From Streptomyces sp. Edi2 (GTDB lineage Bacteria; Actinomycetota; Actinomycetes; Streptomycetales; Streptomycetaceae): a stretch of 64,000 nucleotides of DNA. The notes below the pieces were generated by a model, which was given only the letters and a program-made list of their open reading frames with translations, was not told where the DNA came from and ran no database searches. Shown piece after piece: positions 58,115 to 64,000 of this stretch (position 1 is the first letter of the stretch; every line of letters starts with the position of its first letter). A program made the translations under genes and the position numbers. The DNA is taken from assembly GCF_040253635.1 (NCBI RefSeq), contig NZ_JBEJGX010000003.1, forward strand, positions 1,736,001 through 1,800,000, in the 5' to 3' direction.

Positions 58115-59266
58115 TCAGAAGGCGGAGACCCCGGTCAGCGCACGGCCGATGACCAGCTTCTGTATCTGGCTGGTGCCCTCGTACAGGGTCATCACCCGGG
58201 CATCCCGCAGCAGCTTGCCGACCGGGTACTCGTCGATATAGCCGTAGCCGCCGAAGACCTGGAGGGCGTTGTTGGCGGCCCGCACCGCGGCCTCGGAGGC
58301 GAACAGCTTGGCCTTCGACGCGGCGGTGACGAACGGCTCGCCGCGTTCGATCAGATCGGCCACCTGCCAGGTCAGCAGGCGCGCCGCGTCCACGTCCACG
58401 GCGATATCGCTGATCAGCTCCTGCACCAGCTGGTGCCGGGCGAGGGGCTTGCCGAACTGCTCGCGCTCGCCCGCGTAGCCGAGCGCGGCGTCCAGGGCGG
58501 CCTGGGCGATGCCCACACAGCCGGCAGCCACCGACATCCGGCCCTTGGCCAGCGCGGACATCGCGACCGAGAACCCCTTGCCCTCGGGACCGAGCATGGC
58601 GGCGGCCGGGACCCGTACACCCTTCAGCACCAGCTCCGCGGTGGCCTGGCCGCGCAGCCCCAGTTTGCCGTGGATCTCCCGGCGCTCCAGGCCGGGGCTG
58701 TCCGCCGGGACGAGGAAGGCGCTGATGCCCTGGTGTCCCGGAGCGCCGCCGGTGCGGGCGAAGAGCAGGACGACATCGGCCCAGGTGCCGTTGGTGATGA
58801 ACATCTTGGTGCCGTCGATGACGTACGCGTCCCCGTCGCGGACCGCCCGGGTGGCGAGGTTCGCGGGGTCGGAGCCGGTGCCCGGTTCGGTCAGACCGAA
58901 GCAGCCGACCGCCTCGCCGGAGGTGAGCCGCGGCAGCCACGCCCGCTTCTGCTCCTCGTCGCCCCACGAGGCGAGCGTCTTGGCCACCAGCCCCAGGGAG
59001 ACCGAGACGATGCCGCGCACCGAGGAGTCGGCGCGGCCCAACTCCTCGGTGACCAGGACGTAGGAGAGGTGGTCGCCGCCGGAGCCGCCGTACTCCTCGG
59101 GGACGGTGAGCCCGAGGAAGCCGAGACCGCCCAGCTTCTTCACGATGCCGCGGTCGACCTGCTCCGCGCGGTCCCAGGCGGTGGCGTACGGGGTGATCTC
59201 GCGGTCGGCGAAGTCCTTGGCGAGCTGCCGTACCGCGGCCTGCTCCGCGCTGAGCTCCAGGTTCAT
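58115..59266 (-). CDS. Acyl-CoA dehydrogenase
   Basis: 383 residues, FAD-linked short/medium-chain acyl-CoA dehydrogenase. GCFGLTEPGTGSDPANL, YVIDGTKMFITNG, and the catalytic Glu in TLYEGTSQIQKL near the C-terminus; REQFGKPL and FGGYGYIDEYPVGKLLRDA are the usual tail motifs. The start is MNLELSAEQ at 59266; an upstream in-frame stretch of VHVLVH repeats is from a 12-bp repeat and is not part of the protein in relatives. Divergent from the TetR gene at 59418. Confidence 0.92.
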   Translation of the reverse strand: MNLELSAEQAAVRQLAKDFADREITPYATAWDRAEQVDRGIVKKLGGLGFLGLTVPEEYGGSGGDHLSYVLVTEELGRADSSVRGIVSVSLGLVAKTLASWGDEEQKRAWLPRLTSGEAVGCFGLTEPGTGSDPANLATRAVRDGDAYVIDGTKMFITNGTWADVVLLFARTGGAPGHQGISAFLVPADSPGLERREIHGKLGLRGQATAELVLKGVRVPAAAMLGPEGKGFSVAMSALAKGRMSVAAGCVGIAQAALDAALGYAGEREQFGKPLARHQLVQELISDIAVDVDAARLLTWQVADLIERGEPFVTAASKAKLFASEAAVRAANNALQVFGGYGYIDEYPVGKLLRDARVMTLYEGTSQIQKLVIGRALTGVSAF

Positions 59267-59278
59267 CTCGGGCCCCTT

Positions 59279-59326
59279 GTGGACGAGAACGTGGACGAGA
59301 ACGTGGGCATGAACATGAACGAGTAC
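59279..59326. repeat. 12-bp tandem repeat upstream of the acyl-CoA dehydrogenase
   Basis: Imperfect copies of gtggacgagaac, in frame with the dehydrogenase when read on the minus strand (VHVLVH). They lie between the divergent promoters and the start codon, so they would form a 5' leader. Confidence 0.55.
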
Positions 59327-59375
59327 GTGGACGCGACCGCGTACACCGGTGGGCACATGCACCACACCACTTAAT

Positions 59376-59386
59376 TAGCACTGCTA
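59376..59386. promoter_or_regulatory. Operator-like palindrome TAGCACTGCTA in divergent promoter
   Basis: A perfect 11-bp palindrome around C59381 in an AT-rich patch between the acyl-CoA dehydrogenase and TetR genes. Further downstream tactat (59405-59410) fits a -10 for the TetR gene. Confidence 0.6.
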
Positions 59387-59417
59387 GTTTTTGTTCGACA
59401 GCCCTACTATGTGCGTC

Positions 59418-60065
59418 ATGGCCCGACCCCGCAAGCCCCTGCTGAGCCGCGAGCGCATCGTCTCCACGGCGCTGGCGCTCATCGACTCCGAAGGGCTGCC
59501 GGCGCTCTCCACCCGGCGCCTGGCGGCGGAGCTGGGCGTGAGCGGGCCGTCCCTCTACAACCACTTCACGACCAAGGACGAGATCCTTGACGCGGTGGCC
59601 GACACGGTCATCGCCCAGGTCGATGTGTCGGGCTTCGAGGCGGGCGCGGACTGGCGCGCCGGGCTGCTCGCCTGGGCCCGCTCGTACCGCGCCGCGCTCG
59701 CCGCGCACCCGCAGATCGTGCCGTTCCTCGCCCAGGGACCCGGCCGCCGCCCGGCCGGCCTGAAGATGGCCGATGCGGCGTTCGGCGGGATGGTCGAGGC
59801 GGGATGGTCGCCCGCCCAGGCCACCAGGGTCTGTGCGATGGTCCGTTACTTCGTGGCCGGCTCCGCGCTGGGCTCGTTCGCCCGCGGCTTCGTGGACGAC
59901 CCGAGCGCCTACGACCCCGCCGACTACCCGCACCTCGGCCAGGCTCACCTCCTGGCGGAGCATCAGCGCCAGGTGGACGAGGGCGCGTTCGAGACCGGAC
60001 TGCAGGCACTGGTGGACGGCCTGGCCCTGCAGCACCCGGAACTCCTGCCGCCGGACGGCCGCTGA
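59418..60065 (+). CDS. TetR-family regulator, possibly leaderless
   Basis: 215 residues. HTH in IVSTALALIDSEGLPALSTRRLAAELGVSGPSLYNHFTTKDEIL (spread over about 14-57), in the Tet-C-type architecture where the C-domain is longer. Start MARPRKPLLSRERI at 59418; an ATG three codons upstream is less likely. There is no ribosome site, and a TACTAT -10 box ends seven bases before the ATG, suggesting a leaderless transcript. It probably represses the divergent acyl-CoA dehydrogenase through the TAGCACTGCTA palindrome. Confidence 0.85.
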   Translation: MARPRKPLLSRERIVSTALALIDSEGLPALSTRRLAAELGVSGPSLYNHFTTKDEILDAVADTVIAQVDVSGFEAGADWRAGLLAWARSYRAALAAHPQIVPFLAQGPGRRPAGLKMADAAFGGMVEAGWSPAQATRVCAMVRYFVAGSALGSFARGFVDDPSAYDPADYPHLGQAHLLAEHQRQVDEGAFETGLQALVDGLALQHPELLPPDGR

Positions 60066-60085
60066 GGACGCAGGGCGCCCCGGGC

Positions 60086-60132
60086 ACGTCAGCGATGTCA
60101 GCGGTGTCAGGCATGTCAGCGGTGTCAGCGGT
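60086..60132. repeat. 9-bp repeats atgtcagcg/gtgtcagcg
   Basis: Five or more copies of (a/g)tgtcagcg in the 87-bp gap between TetR and the next gene, some diverged. Confidence 0.5.
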
Positions 60133-60152
60133 CCGCCGTAAGCTCCTCGATC

Positions 60153-60890
60153 ATGAGCGAGAACCGACTGGACGACCTGCTGCGGGCCGGCTTCACCGAC
60201 CGGCTGGGCGAGCAGGACAGGAAGCTGCTGGCGCGCCGCGCCCTGCTCAAGGCCGTCGGCGAGAACCCGCCCTTCCACCTCCCGACCTGTTGGTGGTACG
60301 TGGTGCCCGCTGACAGCTACGAGGGCTTGTTCGCGGCACTGAACCTCCACGACCGGGTGCCGGTCACCTTCCGCGAAGGACTCGACGTGGCCGACCTGCC
60401 GGCCCGGCCGCACGCCGACCCCGTCTTCATCACCCCTGAAATCGACGGCTGGCGCCTGATATTCGGCAACCTCGACAGCGTCATCGGCCGGGGCTGGGAC
60501 GACATGACGGGGGCCGTGGAGCGACTGAGCGCCCACTGCGGCCAGGCGCAGATGTTCTACGAAGACTTCGCGGGCGGGGCGGACATCTGGATGGTCGCCG
60601 AAGCCGGTCACATCCGGCGCCGGTACGCACAGGAGAGCACCCCCGAATGGGTGGGCGAGCCCCTGCCCTGGGAAACACTGGCTGTGGACGACGAGGACTT
60701 CGACCCGGAGTTCGACGAGGCCGAGCCCGACGAAGGCACCGCCGGCGCCATGGAAGCGTGCGAGCACTTGTCCGTGCACCCACGCCCGGTCGACGACGAC
60801 GCCGAGATACGCGGCCACGGCTGGCTGGCCATGAGCGCCCCGCAGGTGGGCCACAAAGCACTGGAAGAACTGGCCCGAACACAGCCGTAG
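60153..60890 (+). CDS. Hypothetical protein of unknown family
   Basis: 245 residues, acidic. Visible segments: PTCWWYVVPADSYEGLFAAL near residue 50, WRLIFGNLDSVIGRGWDDM, AQMFYEDFAGGADIWMVAEAGHIRRRYAQES and a very acidic stretch DDEDFDPEFDEAEPDE after residue 190. The pattern of aromatic-rich beta segments recalls small immunity-type or stand-alone sensor proteins, but I recognise no family. There is no signal peptide. Start MSENRLDDLLRAGF at the ATG. The neighbouring gap holds possible gene remnants. Confidence 0.65.
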   Translation: MSENRLDDLLRAGFTDRLGEQDRKLLARRALLKAVGENPPFHLPTCWWYVVPADSYEGLFAALNLHDRVPVTFREGLDVADLPARPHADPVFITPEIDGWRLIFGNLDSVIGRGWDDMTGAVERLSAHCGQAQMFYEDFAGGADIWMVAEAGHIRRRYAQESTPEWVGEPLPWETLAVDDEDFDPEFDEAEPDEGTAGAMEACEHLSVHPRPVDDDAEIRGHGWLAMSAPQVGHKALEELARTQP

Positions 60891-61301
60891 TTCTACGGAG
60901 CCGTAAACCCGTCGCGCAAATACCGGGGCGTCCCCTGCGCCAGCGCATCGACGGCCGCCGCGAAGCGAGGTCGCAAGCGCTGAGGAGGCACCGCGCCTTG
61001 GCCGAGGCATCGAACTGCGCAAGGATTTCCCTCAAGGGCGATATCGCCGTGTCCAGGCCGCTCCAGCGAGCTGTCCCCACCAGCCAACACAGACCCGGCC
61101 TGCGTCGCGCCACGACCACCCGCCCGCGACACGTGCACGCGGGTACGACCCGATGCGCTTCTTCACCGGAGGAGCACAGCTTTCTCCACGACGAACAGAA
61201 CAGGGCCCTGAAGGCTTGTCCCGTAAGTGATCTCCGTTGGCCGACCGGCCAGTTGGAGCGATGCGCCGGGCAGCGCCGGGTCGTGGGAGATGATGCCGCT
61301 C
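60891..61301. other. 411-bp gap, possibly decayed gene on minus strand
   Basis: On the minus strand two different frames look coding. One runs from about 61119 with LVGTARWSGLDTAI...LREILAQFDASAKARCLL. The other ends at 60893 with FAAAVDALAQGTPRYLRDG. A frameshift between them near 60975-61025 would make one protein end. I cannot name the family and no intact gene exists here. The GNAT gene starts at 61302. Confidence 0.3.
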
Positions 61302-61889
61302 ATGACTTTTGCGATTACGCCCGCCATCCCCGCCGGGGCTCTCTCCGCTACCGACCAACCCGCCCTGCCGTCACCAGGCAGTGATGTGCTCCTGCGGCCC
61401 TGGGAAACGGACGACGCCCCCGTCCTGCAATGCGCCTTCCAAGACCCGTCCATCCAGCACTGGCACACGCACCACGTCACTTCTCGGGAGGAAGCCCAGG
61501 AGTGGATCACGACCTCCCATCGGTCCTGGCAGCAGGAGCAGGCCGCTCAGTGGGCCATCGCCAGGGCCGACAGCGGTGAGGTACTCGGACGGATAGCCCT
61601 GCGCTGGATGGACCTTCTCCACGGCCTTGCCGAGTGTGCTTACTGGGTCCTGCCGGATGCGCGCGGTATCGGCCTCGCTCCGCGTGCCCTCGCCACATTA
61701 GCCACCTGGGCGCTGGACGAGGCCGGCTTCCACCGCCTCGAACTCGCGCACTCGGTCGGCAATGACGCCTCCTGCCGAGTGGCCACCAAGACCGGCTTCG
61801 TACTGGAGGGCACCCGGCGCGGCGCGCATCTGCAGCGGGACGGCCGGCACGACATGCACCTCCATGCCCGTGTCCAGGGCGACACCTGA
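61302..61889 (+). CDS. GNAT-family N-acetyltransferase
   Basis: 195 residues of the RimJ/RimL-like group: RPWETDDAPVLQCAF, WAIARADSGEVLGRIALRWMD, CAYWVLPDARGIGLAPRAL with the acetyl-CoA loop RGIGLA, and FHRLELAHSVGNDASCRVATKTGF and HLQRDGRHDMHLH at the end. Acceptor unknown (protein N-terminus or small molecule). Residue 133 is a TTA codon, so expression should depend on the bldA tRNA. Starts at ATG 61302 with GGGAGA upstream; an earlier in-frame start is possible. Confidence 0.82.
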   Translation: MTFAITPAIPAGALSATDQPALPSPGSDVLLRPWETDDAPVLQCAFQDPSIQHWHTHHVTSREEAQEWITTSHRSWQQEQAAQWAIARADSGEVLGRIALRWMDLLHGLAECAYWVLPDARGIGLAPRALATLATWALDEAGFHRLELAHSVGNDASCRVATKTGFVLEGTRRGAHLQRDGRHDMHLHARVQGDT

Positions 61890-62107
61890 GCTGCTATCCG
61901 GCGGACGACCGTGACATGCGCCGACTTGAGTGAGTCAAAAACAGGGGCTTGGCGCCCCTTCTCGGCCACGGACGCGCGCCCGCCTCCGGGGAGGGCTGGG
62001 GACCGGAGCGGTGGCTGATGCTCCGTTCCCCGTTCCCGCCGCCGGGCCGGTCGTCCAGCCGCGACCGATGACGGCCCGACCCGGTCCCACCCTGCCCCTC
62101 CCGGCGC
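61890..62107. other. 218-bp gap
   Basis: Convergent gap between the GNAT and alcohol dehydrogenase genes. Nothing beyond a possible weak hairpin is seen. Confidence 0.4.
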
Positions 62108-63190
62108 CTAGAACACCACCAACGCCCGCCCGCCCTTGCCCGCCAGCATGGCGTCGAAGGCGGACGGGATGCCGTCCAGGGTGATGCGCTCGGTGACCAG
62201 GGCGGACAGGTCGAGGGCGCCGGAGCGGACGTGTTCCGCGATGACGGGGAGGTCGCGGGCGGGGTCGCTGTTGCCGTAGACGCAGCCGGAGAGGGTCCGG
62301 CCGAAGTAGAAGAGCTCCAGGGCGGAGAAGGCGACCTGCTGGTCCTGTCCGCCGATGCCGACGACCGTCGTACGGCCGCCGCGGCGGGTCGACGACCAGG
62401 CCGTGCGGATGGTGTCGGCGCGCCCCACACACTCCACGGCGACATCGGCACCCACACCTGAGGTGAGCTTGCGGATGCGCTTGGCGGTGTCGTCGCCCGC
62501 CACCACGAACTCCGTCGCGCCGGCCGCGCGGGCCAGCTCCTCCTTCTCCGGTGAGACGTCCACGGCCACGATCGGGCCCGCACCGGCGATCCGCGCGGCC
62601 TGCAGCGTGGCCAGGCCCACCCCGCCGACGCCGAAGACCGCGACCGACTCCCCGGCCCGTACCCGGGCGTTGTGGTGCACGGCGCCCCAGCCGGTGAGTA
62701 CCGCGCAGCCGAGCAGCGCCGCGTCGGCGAGCGGCACCCCGTCGGGCAGCGGCAGCGCGGCCCGCGCGGGCACCACGGTCTCCTCGGCGAACGCGGCGGT
62801 GCCGAGGCCAGGGTAGAGGTCGGTGGCGTCGGCGGCGAGGGTGGCGTACGGCGCCTCCGCGGCGTGGCCGGAGCGGGCGCACAGCCACGGCTCGGCCAGC
62901 CCGCAGAAGTGGCAGTCACCGCAGGACGGCGCCCAGTTGAGGACGACCCGGTCGCCGGGGGCCACCGTGGTCACCTCGGGCCCCACCGCGGTGACGGTGC
63001 CCGCGCCCTCGTGACCGAGGACGGCCGGGGCCGGCTGGCGCAGGGTGCCGTTGGACAGGGACAGGTCGGAGTGGCAGACGCCGGCGGCGGCGAGCCGGAT
63101 ACGGACCTGGCCGGGACCGGGCTCGGGCAGGTTGATCTCGGTGACCCGCAACGGGGCGTTGACGGCGGACAGTACGGCGGCGCGGATCAC
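62108..63190 (-). CDS. Zinc-dependent alcohol dehydrogenase (MDR)
   Basis: 360 residues. Catalytic zinc ligands Cys in AAGVCHSDLSL and His in LGHEGAGTV; structural zinc cysteines CGDCHFCGLAEPWLC; Rossmann loop FGVGGVGLATLQAARIAGA and acidic VAVDVS, fitting NAD. Similar to Streptomyces class III-type alcohol dehydrogenases such as AdhA. GTG start with AGGAGA. It lies 200 bp downstream of an aldehyde dehydrogenase on the same strand, so the pair probably oxidises an alcohol to its acid via the aldehyde. Confidence 0.88.
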   Translation of the reverse strand: MIRAAVLSAVNAPLRVTEINLPEPGPGQVRIRLAAAGVCHSDLSLSNGTLRQPAPAVLGHEGAGTVTAVGPEVTTVAPGDRVVLNWAPSCGDCHFCGLAEPWLCARSGHAAEAPYATLAADATDLYPGLGTAAFAEETVVPARAALPLPDGVPLADAALLGCAVLTGWGAVHHNARVRAGESVAVFGVGGVGLATLQAARIAGAGPIVAVDVSPEKEELARAAGATEFVVAGDDTAKRIRKLTSGVGADVAVECVGRADTIRTAWSSTRRGGRTTVVGIGGQDQQVAFSALELFYFGRTLSGCVYGNSDPARDLPVIAEHVRSGALDLSALVTERITLDGIPSAFDAMLAGKGGRALVVF

Positions 63191-63291
63191 GAAGGACTCT
63201 CCTCGGTGCGGAGGCGGAGGGCGGGACTTGCAGGGCTGACGGGGGCCGGCGGGACTGGCGGGGGCGGCCGGCCCGGCGAGGAAAGGGGCGC

Positions 63292-63330
63292 GGCACGGCG
63301 GGATGCGGCACGGCGGGATGCGGCACCGGC
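63292..63330. repeat. 15-bp tandem repeat ggcacggcgggatgc
   Basis: Two full copies and a third partial copy in the gap between alcohol and aldehyde dehydrogenase genes, followed by C/G-rich short repeats. Confidence 0.55.
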
Positions 63331-63389
63331 CGAGCCCACCACCGCACCGCCCCGCACCGCCCCGCCGGGCCCCGCGCCGCCCCGCCGCA

Positions 63390-64000
63390 TCAGAACTGCA
63401 GCGACTTGGTCTGCAGGTATTCGGTCAGTCCGTGCGGGCCCAGCTCGCGGCCGATGCCGGACTGCTTGTAACCGCCGAACGGGGCAAGGGGGTTGAACCG
63501 GCCGCTGTTGATGTCGACCTGCCCGGTGTCCAGGCGGCGGGCGAAGGCGACCGCCTCGGCATCGTCGCCCGCCCAGACCGCGCCGGCCAGCCCGTAGACG
63601 GTGTCATTGGCGATCCGGGCGGCGTCGTCCTCGTCCTCGTACTTCAGGATCGACAGGACCGGGCCGAAGATCTCCTCCTGGGCGATGGTCATCTCCGGCG
63701 TGACATCGGCGAAGACGGTCGGCGCGACGTAGAAGCCCGGCCCGGCGGGCGCCTCGGGGCCGCCCGCCACGACCCGCGCGCCCTCGACGATGCCCTGCTC
63801 GATGTAGCCGCGCACCCGGTCCCGCTGCTTGGCGCTGACCAGCGGACCGACCCTCTCCCCCGGGACGTACTTGGCGGCCGCCGCGGTCGCCAGCTCGACG
63901 GCCTCGGCGTACCGGTCCTTGTGGACCAGCATCCGGGTCCAGGCGCTGCAGGTCTGGCCGGAGTTGGCCATGACATTGGCGACGCCGACCGCGACCGCCT
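63390..64000 (-). CDS. Aldehyde dehydrogenase, 5' end cut by window
   Basis: The frame is open to the window edge (residues [20 protein letters not shown] at the visible start), so only the C-terminal 203 residues are seen. Catalytic Cys in NSGQTCSA; the NAD-side motif [19 protein letters not shown]; later [22 protein letters not shown], the typical conserved end. It is an NAD(P)-dependent aldehyde dehydrogenase. Probably cotranscribed with, and feeding from, the downstream alcohol dehydrogenase at 62108. Confidence 0.9.
   Translation of the reverse strand, partial: AVAVGVANVMANSGQTCSAWTRMLVHKDRYAEAVELATAAAAKYVPGERVGPLVSAKQRDRVRGYIEQGIVEGARVVAGGPEAPAGPGFYVAPTVFADVTPEMTIAQEEIFGPVLSILKYEDEDDAARIANDTVYGLAGAVWAGDDAEAVAFARRLDTGQVDINSGRFNPLAPFGGYKQSGIGRELGPHGLTEYLQTKSLQF

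Noticed and set aside
59266..59365. Upstream extension of the acyl-CoA dehydrogenase with VHVLVH repeats
   Set aside because: Family members start at MNLELSAEQ; the extension is encoded by a low-complexity 12-bp repeat and the divergent promoter.
57834..61022. Long minus-strand frame spanning four genes
   Set aside because: It runs over the acyl-CoA dehydrogenase in another frame and over plus-strand TetR and hypothetical genes; no motif.

Overview
The window is high-GC actinobacterial chromosome, almost certainly Streptomyces. The evidence is a chpC-chpH chaplin pair with a sortase-type signal on the long chaplin, a SoxR with its [2Fe-2S] cysteine motif, many GTG starts and short-overlap operons, many TetR regulators beside acyl-CoA genes, and rare TTA (bldA-type) leucine codons in only a few genes. 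No insertion sequence, phage gene or CRISPR array is visible. Both ends cut genes: a degenerate RecD-like protein on the left and an aldehyde dehydrogenase on the right.

Layout. 1-5.9 kb: RecD-like C-terminus, two small conserved proteins, chaplins chpC and chpH, and an M20 metallopeptidase. The peptidase start is preceded by a 77-bp tandem repeat that reads as three 26-codon mini-ORFs joined by ATGA overlaps. A tRNA-Leu(GAG) follows, with a perfect 36-bp palindrome behind it. 6-19 kb: a three-gene, translationally coupled natural-product operon (MFS exporter, KS-AT-ACP polyketide synthase, and a 2465-residue aminotransferase - luciferase-like monooxygenase - C - A - T - C synthetase). It carries four TTA codons. 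19-25 kb: RluA-type pseudouridine synthase, HAD phosphatase, NUDIX hydrolase, ABC-F ATPase and cytochrome P450. 25-38.6 kb: ferredoxin-like protein, two-component system, ArsR-type regulator plus MFS pump with a long dyad operator, molybdopterin oxidoreductase plus cytochrome b, FAD dehydrogenase, DMT-type transporter, NUDIX protein, a DUF202 pair and an MBL-fold hydrolase.

38.7-46.2 kb: a fatty-acid-type catabolic region. A kinase-like protein and an acyl-CoA dehydrogenase form one operon; an SDR, an acyl-CoA ligase and a TetR form another. Related operator-like dyads precede both. 46.4-56.6 kb: a NamZ-type muramidase, MHS-type transporter, LysR regulator, large secreted penicillin-acylase-family hydrolase, a zinc-ribbon hypothetical, an amidase and soxR. 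56.7-60 kb: MaoC hydratase, TetR, acyl-CoA dehydrogenase and a second TetR, with two copies of a CTGAGCAAGCGCTTAG operator. 60-64 kb: a hypothetical protein, a possibly decayed region, a GNAT, a zinc alcohol dehydrogenase and the aldehyde dehydrogenase.

The most interesting system is the 12-kb PKS-NRPS operon. A condensing module followed by beta-transamination and a luciferase-like oxygenase is the arrangement seen in iturin/mycosubtilin and microginin assembly lines. Here it predicts a short acyl starter extended once to a beta-amino (possibly alpha-hydroxy-beta-amino) acyl unit joined to one hydrophobic amino acid: a bestatin/amastatin/microginin-like scaffold. The three genes contain no loading domain and no thioesterase. 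The second most interesting item is the mini-ORF relay in front of the M20 peptidase. All functional statements come from reading motifs by eye; no database search was possible.
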